From assembly GCA_022036555.1 (NCBI GenBank), contig CM039129.1, positions 20,508,003 through 20,572,002 on the forward strand: a stretch of DNA of 64,000 nt. The letters are read 5' to 3'. The notes under the pieces were generated by a model that worked only from the letters and a program-made list of their open reading frames with translations, was not told the origin of the DNA and made no database searches. A program made the translations under genes and the position numbers. The stretch comes from Microstegium vimineum. Lineage: Eukaryota; Streptophyta; Magnoliopsida; Poales; Poaceae. This document shows, piece after piece, positions 19,668-31,480 of the stretch (the first letter of the stretch is position 1; each line of letters begins with the position of its first letter).

Positions 19668-22600
19668 GAAGGAGGACTGGAGGAGACTTGGCTTGTGGAT
19701 TCCGGATGTTCACGCCATATGACCGGAAGTGCCAAGTGGTTCTCCAGCCTTGACCCCGTGTGCCACACCGAGTACATCACCTTCGGGGACAAGAGTAAAG
19801 GTAAGGTTGTCTCCCGGGGGTCCATCCGAGTCAATTCGTCTTTTGTCCTCAAGGATGTTGCTTTGGTTGCGAATTTACATTTTAACCTTCTCTCGGTTTC
19901 GCAACTCCTTGAAGACGGTTTTGAAGTGAGCTTTAAGCCAAACTTGTCTCGGATTTTGGACTCTCGCAGTGAGCTTGTTTACCGAATTTTACCCTTTGGG
20001 AAGGTTTTTCGTGCGGATTTTTCTATCTCTTCCGTACCTTCTCGTTGTCTTCTTGCCGGTTCTTCTTCCGAGCTTTGGAAGTGGCATAGGAGATTGGGAC
20101 ATTTGAGTTTTGACTTGCTTGCAAGGCTTAGCTCAATGGACCTTATCCAAGGATTGCCAAAGCTGAAGTTCGAGAAAGATTTGGTTTGCCATCCTTGCAG
20201 ACATGGCAAGATGGTTGCTTCTTCCCATCCTCCCGTAACTCAAATTATGACCTCACAACCCGGCAAGCTCTTACACATGGACATAGTTGGTCCAGCTCGG
20301 GTTAGGTCGGAAGGAGGGAAGTGGTATGTGGTTGTAGTCATTGATGACTACTCGAGGTACTCTTGGGTGTTCTTTTTGGAGAGTAAGGATGAAGCCTTTA
20401 TGCATGTGCGTGATCTGATTTTGAGATTGCAAAATGAGCTACCTAAGCATGCCATGAGAGCTATTCGCAGTGACAATGGCACAAAATTCAAGAATGCTCA
20501 ATTTGCATCTCTTTGCTCTTCTTTGGGTTTGGATCACCAATTTTCCTCTCCTTACACTCCCTAGTAGAATGGTGTTGTTGAGCGCAAAAATCGGACCCTT
20601 GTTGAGATGGCCAGGACGATGCTCGATGAGCATAGGACTCCTAGGCGGTATTGGGCCGAAGCACTCAATTCTGCTTGCTATGTTTCCAATCGCATTTTTC
20701 TCCGAGCTTTCAAGAAAAAGACCTCTTATGAGCTGCGATTTGGGAGACCACCCAAGGTAAGTCACCTACGGGTGTTTGGGTGCAGGTGTTTCATCCTCAA
20801 AAAAGGAGGTAAGTTGGATAAATTTGAATCACGGTCTTCTGACAGTATCCTTCTTGGTTATTCTGCTCACTCTCGTGCTTATCGTGCACTTAACCTAGAA
20901 TCTAACCGAGTGATGGAGACTTGTGAGATTACATTCGATGAAACTATGCCTTGTGTTTCCACTGCTTTTGAGCTTGCAGGTGATGATGAGGTGAACACTA
21001 GCATTTTTGTGGAGGAGGAGCAGGATGATGCCGATTGGGGTGATCCCGAGCCAACTCCACTGGCTGCCCCCGTCGACCCCGCGACATCCACTTTGGCTCA
21101 CGGTCCCGATCCGACTACTTCCTCTACATGGGGGCCGTTCGAGCAGCTTCCTCAGTCGATGCCCGTTGCATCTGAGGGAGCTCCAGCTGCTGTCGAGGGG
21201 GAGGCCACTTCGTCTAGGCAGGCTCCCCGCCACATCCAGCGACAACACCCGCCAGAAAACATCATCGGTGATATTGACCATCGAGTCACACGGTCCAGGT
21301 CCTATATCTCTCACTTTGCTCATTTGGCTTTTGTCGCGTCTTTTGAGCCCCGAGATGTTGGACACGCATTGATGGATCCAGATTGGGTTAATGCCATGCA
21401 TGAGGAGTTAGAGAACTTTGAGCGAAACCGCGTTTGGGTCTTAGTGCCACCACCACCAAGTTGCCACCCTATAGGAACCAAGTGGGTTTTCAAAAACAAA
21501 CAAAGTGAGGATGGGGTGGTAGTGCGTAACAAGGCTAGGATGGTAGCGCAAGGCTTTTGTCAAAAGGAGGGAATAGACTATGAGGAAACCTTTGCTACCG
21601 TAGCTCATTTAGAAGCCATTAGAATCCTTCTAGCTTTTGTGGCTTCTAAGGGTTTTAAACTTTTTCAAATGGACGTTAAAAGTGCTTTCTTAAACGGCTA
21701 CATAGAGGAGGAAGTGTATGTTAGACAATCTCCCGGTTTTGAAAATCCCAAGTTTCCAAACCATGTTTTTAAACTTCACAAAGCTTTGTATGGTTTGAAA
21801 CAAGCCCCTAGAGCATGGTATGATAGATTGCGAACCTTCTTGCTTGCTAAGGGTTTTAAAATGGGATCGGTAGATAAGACGTTGTTTCTCCTCAAGCAAG
21901 GCAAAGACACTCTCCTTGTCCAAATTTACGTGGATGATATCATCTTTGGTGGTTCTTCTCATGCTCTTGTTGCCAAGTTTGCAGATCTTATGAGCAGGGA
22001 ATTTGAGATGAGCATGATGGGAGAGTTGACTTTCTTTCTCGGGTTGCAAATCAAGCAAACCCGAGAAGGGACATTTGTGCACCAAGGCAAGTACACGAAG
22101 GATATCTTGAAGAAGTTTGACATGGGCGAGGCAAAGCCCCTCTCGACGCCTATGTCAACTATAGATGCAGATGAGGAAGGAGAAGCGGTGGACCAGACGG
22201 AGTACCGCAGCATGATCGGGTCGCTTCTGTACCTGACGGCCACCCGACCGGACATTCAGTTCGCCGTCTGCCTGTGTGCTCGCTTTCAGGTGTCCCCACG
22301 GACATCACACAAGCAGGCAGTGAAACGCATCATGAGGTACTTGCGCTTCACTCCCGAATTTGGAATTTGGTTTTCCGCCTCCTCCTCTCTTGTGCTTTGT
22401 GGTTATTCTGATGCCGATTTCGCCGGTTGTCGTCTTGATCGAAAGTCCACTTCTGGGACTTGCCAGTTTCTCGGATCTTCTCTGGTGTCTTGGTCTTCTC
22501 GCAAATAGTCTAGCGTGGCACAGTCGACGTGCGAAGCTGAGTACGTTGCCGCGGCTAGCTGTTGTTCGCAGTTGCTTTGGATGATTGCGACTTTGAAGGA

Positions 22601-22862
22601 TTTTGGTCTTCAGCTTACTAAAGTGCCTCTGCTTTGCGATAACATGAGTGCCATTAGTGTAGCCAAAAATCTCGTGTTTCACTCTAAGACCAAGCACATT
22701 GATGTTCGCTTTCACTTCTTGAGAGATCATTATGAGAAGGGCGACATTGTCTTCCGGCATGTCGAGACCCAAAACCAGCTTGCGGATATTCTCACAAAAC
22801 CTCTCGATCAAGCTGCGTTTTCTCGTCTTTGGGGCGAGTTGGGTGTTTGCTTTTCTTTTTAG
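19668..22862 (+). pseudogene. Element A pol polyprotein (PR-IN-RT-RH)
   Basis: One frame of 1065 codons, in the -1 frame relative to the end of gag, holds all pol enzymes. Aspartic protease: VDSGCSRHMTG at about 19695. Integrase: HHCC finger (WHRRLGHLS ... CHPCRHGKM), then catalytic D in HMDIVGP (about 20280), D in RSDNGTKF (about 20469) and E in NGVVERKNRT (about 20577). Reverse transcriptase: [17 protein letters not shown] and an intact YVDDIIFG at 21927. RNase H: YSDADFAGCRLDRKSTSG, CEAEYVAAA and TKHIDVRFHFLRD. Only three stops break the frame: the TAG pair at 20562-20567 and the TAG at 22506, each where related copies have Gln. The catalytic residues I can see are otherwise kept. Confidence 0.95.
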
Positions 22863-24474
22863 AGGAGGAAATCTTTGTGTATCATAGTTATTTTGGTTCT
22901 TATTTTCCTCTTCTTTCTCTTTCTTTTAATTGGTGTCTTTTTAGTTGTTAATAGGTGTCATTGCATTTTGCATCTCATTTGCATTTATAACATAGTTCAT
23001 TTTAAGCTTCATACCTATAGCCGATATAATGAATCTATGCTCTGTTTGAGGTGCTTTATGTGTCTATGGTGTTGCCTAACTTAGACTCTCTTTGATCTCT
23101 TGATATGCAATAGAGCTAAGTTAGAAAAGCTTTAAAACTGAATTTAATTCCCCATGTCACCTCTGAAATGGCACTAGCATGTGTAGGCTTTTGAAGATCC
23201 TTCTTGTCTGCCTTATATATAGCTTGTAACTATGGCTCTTCATTGCTTCATTCACTTCCATTGAGCACCATGCTTAAAATTGATCTAAAATGATATTGCT
23301 CTCTGTTTTGTGCATTGGAAAGATCGAGTTGGGTTTGCATTGTGAGCACTTCACCGTGTGTTCGAGACTGCTTCCCATATGGGTTGATACTTGAGCGGTG
23401 TCGTGTATGACCAAAACCGGTGTGTTAAGTCCTTTGACTTCGCCCGGTTGGTAAGCAGTGGCATCACTTTGCTTACAACCACTCGCATACAACTTAAATG
23501 TGCCTAAAACTGAAATTTGGCTGTAAAACTCTGAAATTTGAAAAATTCATTCAGTTGGGTCATTGGCTTGTTGTCTGAACTTTGCTAGGGATAGTTTTAC
23601 TTGCTATACATGAGATTGCTTTGAGATAGGTCCTATCTTGTTTGCCATGTCTAGTTGTCTCTAGGAGGTGATACCCATTCCTTGCTCACACATGTAATGC
23701 TCTCTAAAATAGCTTCTAAAGTGATCTTTAGCTCAACCTAAGTCTTAGTTGGGCACGTAGAGCTTTTCCTATTCTCACAGGATCACATCACTTAGAGCAT
23801 CCTTTTATTGTCTTAGCTCTATGTATGAAGCTTGTTGCACTCATTTTGCATATCATGGCATTTGTGGCCGGTTCTTGAGTTTTGAGCGTTGATGAGATTC
23901 ATGTGTCAACAAGGGGAGAGATGTGCATTTCTCTCCATCTACACATAAGGGGGAGAGTTGTGCATTGTGGGAAGAAAGCATGGGGGAGAGATATGTGATC
24001 AAGGGGGAGAAAATGTGCATTTTGTGAAAATCTTGTTTTTTTGACTCTTTTCACCCTTTCTTGGTATCTTGAGTATGCTTTCGCCCAGGGGGAGCTTTTG
24101 CTAGATGTGTTGAGCCTTTGCCTCTTCTGGAGGGTCTAGCTTGTGTTTTTGGCTCCGACAGGTTTCGATTGGCTTTTTGAGTTTCATGTGCGTTAATTGG
24201 TATCTTGAAGAATTTATTGCCTTAAGGTGTTTGATATCTTTGGCTTGCTAGCGGTGTTGAGCCCGTTTCTGCCTCTTCTTGAGGGCTAGCCTTGTTTTGC
24301 TTGGTTGCGTCGAGCCGTTGCCCATGTCTTTGGGAACCAAGTTTTGGATGTGTTTTGCTTCACTCAAGTGACCCCATTTTGGCTTTCTTAGGTTTTGGTC
24401 AATTGGAGAGCTTTACCTTGTGGCTCAAATCTGAAATGCACTTGTGTTGACAATGCACTCATCAAGGGGGAGGT
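22863..24474 (+). mobile_element. Element A 3' non-coding region with multiple polypurine tracts
   Basis: About 1.6 kb separates pol from the 3' LTR. No long ORF is present. Purine tracts of the AAGGGGGAGA type occur at about 23910, 23947, 23981, 24001 and 24089, and the last, next to the LTR, at about 24463. Several PPT copies are a recognised Sirevirus trait. The last is the functional primer for plus-strand DNA synthesis. Confidence 0.85.
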
Positions 24475-26536
24475 TGCGAACACATGGTGGATAAGTACCC
24501 ATGTATGTTCAGTTTTGTGATGAGTAATTGCCCAACACTTGAGAATTTCAGTTTGAGGGGCTTACTACTAATCTTTGCGAAAGGAAATGTGTGCCTGTCT
24601 ATCGGCTTGTGGTGTGCCGGTACTATGCCTAGTGACAGTGGTCAATGGCGTGGAGAAGGTCGAGTAGAGGCTTGCCGTGCCGATGGACTGAGAGCGGTGA
24701 AGGGCGGAAGCGGGGCTCAGACTGAGGGACCATGGGCGCCGGCGGACTAGCTGTGGTGGCTAGTACTTGGCACCGGCGAGTGTGAGAAGACATGGAGGTA
24801 GACCGAGTCGACCAAGTCAAGACGGTGGACGCGCGAGTCGAGCGGAAGCTCAGGGGACTCGGAGTTCCGACCGGGCGAAGACAAGGTGGCTCGCGTCGAG
24901 TGGTTTGGTGGTTTGGGCCTCAAAACCATCCGCGTCGGTTTCCGAGTTTGGGCCGCAAAACTCGGGGTTTGGTAGTTGAGCCCAAAGCTACTGGTGGCGG
25001 GTTTCCTGGGTTTGGGCCTCAAAACCTAGGCGGAGCTTCCGAGGAAGCAGGGATGGCACGTGGCGGAATCCTGGAGGTTGTGTCGAGGCGACGACAACTC
25101 TTGGCAGGAAGCGGGGCTGTCCATTCAAATCGAGGGAGATATTTACCCGAGCTTGGACTGCAATGCTTAGGCTAGGTAGTTCACTCATTGTATCTAGGGG
25201 GGTCTTTGGGAAATAGCCAAAGCCTCTGATAAATAGAGGATGAAGGGGTATCCTCATCCCATCTCTTGAACCCTAATCATTTTGCCCCAACTCTCTCTCT
25301 CTCTCTCTCTACCCTCTCTCTAGTTCATGAGATCCCTAGGTTGATTTCACCAACCTCTGTAAGAACTTGAGTTTGTTGTGAGGAATCAGAGGCCGTAACC
25401 TCCGTAAGCCATGGTGGCTTCGATTTCTTGATCGTGTCCCCGTTTTGCTTGTGTTCTTCGCGTTTTGCTTTTGCTCCCTCTTTTTCCCGAGATGATTTCT
25501 CTTTGTAGGGAGTAGCTCTTGCAAATCCGTTTGAACCAAGTTGTTCGTATTCGTGAGGAGCATCTTTGCACTGAAGGAATTCCCCTCAAACCTCACGAGT
25601 GCGTAGATCGGACGATTTCTTTGCGGTGTTCTTCGTTCTTGCCCCTTCTCCCCCAAATCCTCGTTTCCCTTTATTTCTCACCAAATTGAGCGATGATTTC
25701 TTAGGATTAGCTCCCCAACTGTACAAGGATCATGCCTACAAAGTTTGGTTGTAGTTGGAGTTCATTTGGTTGAGTTTTGGGAAGATTTGGAGGAGAGAAA
25801 ATGATTTTCGGGTTCACTGTGCAGTTTTCGGGAGCGTCAGATGCTCTGAGGGTTTTGCATCGGATGCTGGGGCGTGCTGATGTCAGCATCCGTCGCCTCG
25901 CTTGTCAACGTCTTTCGATTTTGGCATTAGACTCTCTTCTCAGCGTCCGTCGCCCTCTGTCAGCATCTTTGCCAGCGTCCGTCGCCCTTCCAGTAGGGGC
26001 TGATTTTTCTGGGTGCGTTGGACTCTGCCAACGGGCCGTCCGTCGCCTAACGGACCGTCCATCGCCCAGCGTCCGTCGCTGCAACGGACTCTGGCAACGG
26101 ACCGTCCATCGCCAGCGTCCGTCGGCCTTCCAGCAAGGTTTTTTAGGTTTTTCTTCATCGCTGTTTTGGCCGTTTCTCCCTCGTCCGGACTCCGAATTGA
26201 GTTCCGTTTGTTGCGTTGGTTTCGTAATCACGCAGGGAAATTAATGACGCACCTTTGAGACCACTTATCATAAGTGGTTTTGGGTGAGCTTTCTTCTCTT
26301 CTCCATAGGGGTTGAGAGTCTCACTATCGGTGTCATGGTTTGAGTTTCTGGTTTCCGGAAGATCCGCTGTACCTCTTGGTCTTCACCAAAGGTATCCACC
26401 ATCTCTAGGGTCGTGATATTGCTGGTTGAGTAAGCTCGCTTGCTGGGGTTGTTTTTGGGAAGAGTGGCCCGAATATTTTGAAAGAAATTTGAGGCTCCCA
26501 TTCACCCCCCCTCTGGTCGCCGTTCTCGGTCCTTCA
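24475..26536 (+). repeat. 3' LTR of element A
   Basis: 2062 bp, the partner of the LTR at 14914-17023. It carries more CT repeats at about 25291 and a shorter CpG cassette (about 25834-26130), in which many CpG sites have become TpG or CpA. It ends CGGTCCTTCA, followed by the target duplicate TAGGT. Confidence 0.95.
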
Positions 26537-27136
26537 TAGGTTTCAAGCAAACCCTAAGGAGTCGCACTTAATTGTAGTTAAAAGAATTCTTAGGTACATA
26601 AGGCACACCCCTAGCATTGGCCTTTGGTATCCCAAAGGATCACCCTTCCTACTTTGTGGCTATTTCGATTCGGATTATGCCGGGTGTAAAGTTGATAGGA
26701 AGAGCACCTCTGGCGGTTGCCATTTGCTAGGAAGATCACTTGTTTCTTGGTCCTCTAAGAAGCAAAATAGTGTGGCATTGTCTACCGCCGAGGCGGAATA
26801 CATAGCCATGGGAGCAAGTTGTGCACAAATCTTATACATGACCCAAACTATTCTTGATTACGACGCGTTTTTAAAAGATCTTCCACTCTTGTGTGATAAT
26901 GAAAGCGTCGTAAAGCTTGCTAACAACTCGGTTCAACACTCTCGCACCAAGCACATAGATATTCGCCATCACTTTCTTAGAGACCATGTGGCTAGGAAAG
27001 ATATCACACTAGTGGGAGTTTCTAGCGAAAATCAATTGGTGGATATCTTCACTAAACCACTTGATGAAGCAACCTTTTGCAGGTTGAGAAGCGAGTTGAA
27101 TGTGCTTGATCACTCAAACTTCACTAAAAGATGATC
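26537..27136 (+). pseudogene. Element B pol: RNase H fragment
   Basis: The continuation of element B after the insertion of A. The reading starts with the duplicated TAGGT and goes through FQANPKES, RILRYIRHTPSIGLWYPKG and FDSDYAGCKVDRKSTSGG. RNase H follows (SWSSKKQNSVALSTAEAEYI, CDNESVVKLANNS, SRTKHIDIRHHFLRDHV, LVDIFTKPLDEATFCRL) and ends at TGA 27132-27134. One nonsense TAA lies near 26570. The motif set is closer to the Opie/Ji-type Sireviruses than to element A, so B is a different family from A. Confidence 0.92.
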
Positions 27137-27600
27137 TTGTGTGAACCAACCTTGCATCATGTGTAATATAATCATGTTAAATTAGTAATACACATATGCT
27201 TGGCTAACATGGTTGGAATAACCGTTCTTGAAACGTGTGAAGAAGTCCAATCATGGTTTAAACTTACAAGCAACCTAGATTCAAATTCTTGTAATGCATT
27301 GCATGTGCATGTGTTGCTTGTCGTTCCTTTTCGGTTAAGTTTGAGCATCCGCTGGGTTCGTCGACTTAGGGGGAGCATTCCAAGCTCAAGTCACTTATAT
27401 ACCCCTCTTGTGGCCCTATGATGTCTCCATGCAAGTTTCCATTCGAATATTTTGAGCTAAAACTAAATCTAAGCCTATGGCAAACTACTTGCAAATGAGA
27501 GTTTGAGAGATGGTTCTCATATCAAGTCCAATCAGGTGTTATTTGAATCTTATTGGGATTTGGACTTGGTTGGGAGAAAGAAACAAAAATCAGATTTGAA
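27137..27600 (+). mobile_element. Element B region after pol
   Basis: Noncoding DNA with one purine tract (TTAGGGGGAGC at about 27366). It belongs to the long stretch between pol and the 3' LTR of element B. Confidence 0.55.
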
Positions 27601-27905
27601 AAATTCTATTTCAAAGGGCGTCGGAACCTGTCGACAGACGCTCGGCCTCCATGCCTCAGCATCTGTCGCGATCATTTGTAGATTAAAGTTGCTCAGAAAA
27701 TGGCATCGAACGCTTGCTAGCGTCCGTCGTGGAGTCGTCAGACGCGTCTGGCGCTCCATGGAGCTCTCTGGTCCTCTCTGTTCGCGCGACAGACGCTTCA
27801 CAGCGTCCGTCGCCAGAGGGTGCTCCCTGTTCCTTTCTGTTAGCGCGCCGGACGCTGTGACCTAGCGTCTGTCGCCCCCGACAGAGCGTCCGTCACAAAC
27901 TAACC
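27600..27905. repeat. CpG-rich palindromic cassette inside element B
   Basis: Repeated variants of GCGTCCGTCGCC and GACAGACGCT lie between 27618 and 27900. They match the type of motif found in the 3' LTR of the same element (32380-32690) and in the LTRs of element A, but this copy lies in the interior, upstream of the extra ORF at 28689. A weak TATA-like sequence (CATATTATTT) follows at about 27911. Confidence 0.7.
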
Positions 27906-28250
27906 GAGCGCATATTATTTCAAAACCCGCCTCTTCTTCCTCGGTTGTTTCAGATCGATCCGTACGCCGCCGTTTCCCTTGCGCCACTCTCTCCGCCGCC
28001 GTGCCCTCACATTCGCCCTCTCTCTCTCGCCAGTGCCGCGATTCGCTCCTCCCTGCAGCGCCGCAGCGCCCTCGTTCTCGCCCGCCGGATCTCCAGCACC
28101 GCCGGTGTGCCCTGTCCCTGTGCTGCCAGCTCGTGCCCCTCTCCTTCTCCTCTGCTGCGTGCGTTTTAGCCGAGCAGAGGTGTGGTGGCCGTGTGGATCT
28201 TCCCCAAGGTCCCCCTGGCTGCTTGGATCGTCCTCGATCTCTTGCTTAAG

Positions 28251-28685
28251 GTGATTCTTTTCCTTCAAATTCCTTGATCAACCGACCCTCCACTCATACC
28301 TAAACCTAATCCGCTCATATCCTTGTTTAGGCTGCGGATTGTGACTTGAAATTGACCAATGTTTCTTTCTTATTTCTTTTGTGTCACCGTGGCTTGAGGT
28401 ATGGCTTGGACAAATGCGATCTACTCTTATATATTTCATGCTTCACCATAGATATTGCTCATCTCTAGATATTTGCTTAATTGTTATATACCCTACCTAT
28501 CTATCGTACAAGTGTTTTGCTTGAGCAGTGGAAGATAACTCGGGGCAAAGCCCGCGAGTAAGGAACGAGGAAAAGCCTCGACAGGACAGTCCAGGGCCGT
28601 CGAGCCACTCTTGTCAGTTGTTTGGTGTTTAATCAGTGGTAGTGGTATTCTTGGGATATTCGTCAGTATCAGTTGATCAGTGCAG
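28251..28685 (+). other. Possible leader intron before the extra ORF of element B
   Basis: CTTAAG/GTGATT at 28250 and TGCAG/GAAATGG at 28685 are good donor and acceptor signals. The first ATG of the extra ORF lies three bases beyond the acceptor. The upstream leader (27910-28250) is GC-rich and pyrimidine-rich like a grass 5' UTR. This is inference; no transcript is available. Confidence 0.4.
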
Positions 28686-28688
28686 GAA

Positions 28689-31460
28689 ATGGCAAGGACG
28701 AAGAATGTCGGTCCCATCCCCGGTGGTGGTAGTGACCCTCCTCCTCCACGTCCTTCACCCACTGACCGGGACAAGGGCAAGAAAAAGCTAGTGACAAGGA
28801 AGCGCAAGTGACCGATGATGGATCCGGCATCCGTGGCAGCTTTGGCAACAGCAGAGGCAGCGGAGATCGCCGAGCAGGGTGGACGTCGCGCCGGTTTGAG
28901 GATCTCTCCTCGCGATGGAGCACGTCGTGAGTCCCCCGCTCGAACTGAGGATGAGACAAAGGATCCTCCAGAGACAGAGACATCAGAGGCTGATGAGGGA
29001 GATGAGACAATGTAGGCTGACACTTCAGGACACTCTTCCATCCCAGAGTTGATGGCTAGACGTGTTACACTTGCTCGTGGGTCGGAGCCTCTTCCTCCTA
29101 GGCCCGATGGACCACGGCGCAACAATAGACCTCCACCACGGTCCAGTTTGCCAGATCCAGTGAGGCACCAGGTTACAACTCTATCAGCGAAGCAAATCCA
29201 GCAGATGCGGTTTGCAGATTTTTAGACTTGGTTTCCAGCTGAGCGTGATCCTTGAGCCGACAGAGATTTCTACACGACAGTTCACGAGGATTTCTACAGA
29301 GGGTAGGTAAACACCCTGCACCGCTTCGAGCTCATCGGTTGTGCCCTCTTCCAGCAATCATAGAGGTCAGTGGTCCAGAGATAGCCCAGTATCTCGAGTA
29401 TCTTCAGGGGCTGACCAGACTGATTGGTAGAGTTGGCACATATCAGGAGGATTGGGTCAGGCAGTTCTATGCCTCCTTGTGGGTCTCTCTAGACCACAAG
29501 TTCCTTCACTTCGCCTTCAAGGGCAAGGATGTAAGGATCTACGACACTCGTTTCAGAGAGATCTTTCACCTGGAGGAGTCAGACCCGAGGATCCACAGCT
29601 TGTGCTATGGGGATCAGGAGGCTCCTCGACGTCCTCACGAGGGAGTGGTACCATCAATGGACTTTGTTCGTCCATGCTTCAAAGAGTCGTTCGGGAGGGT
29701 TCCAGTCGGAGAGTTTGTGACCTCAAACCGACTACTCGTGTCCTGGACAAGGTACTTTGACGTACCATTCTGCCTAGGATGGGATCCCGAGAGACGTTGA
29801 CCAGACTCCAGTTGTGGCTCCTAGCGCACATAGTTCGGATTGAGAAGTTCGATATTTGAGACTTGATCGTCAACGAGTTGGAGGCTATCATTGCTTCAGG
29901 CTTCAAGGGACACTGGTAACTTTAGTATGCACATTGGATATCTTTCTTGATAGTGTCTCGTGGTGGCTATGCATCATACCTGACCACTCTCACTCGCTTA
30001 GATACTAAATTCCCAGAATACAATATGACTCAGTTGGTCTATCACGTGTCCAAGGGCCTCACACCAGGTAGACATGCCTTGCACCAGAGTCCGCAGAGCA
30101 GCAGGACGCCACAGTTTAGGGGCTAGCGGAGGCAGAGCTTGCATATCTTGATGCTCAGATAGATGCTACAGCTGATGATGCATACTATGATGATATACCC
30201 TCTGACAGCTCAGATGAGGATTACAGGCCGATGCCTAAGTACACACCTCGGCCACATGACCATGAGGCCGGTGGCTCCAGCTCCGCTGCACCTCTTGCTC
30301 CAGACTCTTCTCAGGCTACCATGATGGCATTGCTTACAGGGATGCAGAAGAGTGAGCAGCGTCAGACTGAGGAGCTCTACCGTCAGGCTGAGGAGCAGAT
30401 ACGTTAGTCAGAGGAGTAGCGCCGTCAGGCCGAGGAGGTCAGGAGACTCACAGCTCAGCAGCTTCCAGCTCAGGTAGAGTCACAGGCCAGACAGGACGAG
30501 TTTCAGCGTTAGTTCCTACAATATCATATGTAGCAGACCGAGTTGTAGAAGACTCAGACTCAGATTCTAGAGCGTCTTCTCATTTCCAGCTCCAGGCCAA
30601 CCTTCACTCCACAGCTCCAGTTGCCCAGAGTCTCTCAGCAGCAGTACATCTCCCAGCCATAGCAGGCACCAGTATCAGTGATGCGGACTCCAGCGTTACC
30701 GTCCGTAGGACAACAGAGTCAGGCATCAGATTCTCCAGCTTGTCAGACCCCGAGGACCCAGGTGACCTCATGGTTATCTTCCCCTGGTGACTTTTAGACG
30801 GGATTCACACCGACCCGGGGAACTACCATAGCTGAGGCCACTCGTAATCTTTCAGCATCATACATGGAGATCTCAGGTGAGGACCCACCAGTCGGAGCAC
30901 AACCTAATGCTCCTAACACTCATCTAGCAGAGGTTGAGGTTCCTCCTCCGGCGACGGGCACCCACCTATCTTCAGTCGCCTCGTCAGAGATTGGACCGGA
31001 CTGCTCGACATAGACAGTCACTACTCCTCCACTGATTATTGTCACCACCGATGCCACCGCAGTTGCTACAGAGGCAGTGGAATTAGCAGCACCAGGACAG
31101 CCAGAGGGTCAAAGTGCAGTCGATGCAGCAGAGCAGCCAGCCGAGCTTCTAGCAGCAGTTACCTTGACAGTTCTGGCTTCGACACCTTCTCCTCCGCCTT
31201 GTGTTTACGCTCGCAGGGCTGCTGTGCCCACACCTATAGAGGCCGGATCGTCTAAGGCTCCCGCTCAGGACGCTACACCTTCAGAGCCTCAGGGGGAGAC
31301 AGAGGAGTCCGCTGAGCCTACCCAGACCGCTTCTTAGACAGATGTAGCTACAGAGGGTCAGACAGCTGAGGACAACGATGATAGTCCAGACTACACACAG
31401 TTCGACCTCCGCTCCCGCACCACGGACGCTACTTCCAGATGCTCTAGCAGATCCGTAGGT
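28689..31460 (+). pseudogene. Long degenerate extra ORF downstream of pol in element B
   Basis: Starting MARTKNVGPIPGGG at 28689, a reading of more than 900 codons continues with many breaks. These include TGA at 28809, TAG at 29013 and 29223, a frameshift near 29350, and many TAGs in the Gln-rich part (30360-30560). The middle (29370-29800) contains EDWVRQFYASLWVSLDH and DPRIHSLCYGDQEAPRRPHE, a pattern I know from uncharacterised retroelement ORFs in grasses. The C-terminal third is rich in Gln, Pro, Ala and Thr. I see no signal peptide or membrane segment. Its place between pol and the 3' LTR is where some Sireviruses carry an extra ORF often called env-like, but nothing here shows an envelope function. 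The function is unknown. Confidence 0.6.
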
Positions 31461-31480
31461 TTTGGTGCTTGGTGCCAAAG

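Larger units (their letters stand above)
14914..26536 (+). mobile_element. Element A: complete Sirevirus-type Ty1/copia retrotransposon
   Basis: The 11.6-kb element has two LTRs, a Met-tRNA primer site, gag, pol and several polypurine tracts, and lies inside the RT/RNase H region of element B. The target duplication TAGGT is perfect (14909-14913 and 26537-26541). The two LTRs differ at roughly 25 places in their first 1.3 kb by my own reading, about 2 percent, with further differences in the CpG-rich part. It is thus fairly young but already silenced by nonsense changes in both gag and pol. The long gag with coiled coil, the large gap between pol and the 3' LTR, and the repeated PPTs are Sirevirus features. 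Confidence 0.95.
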
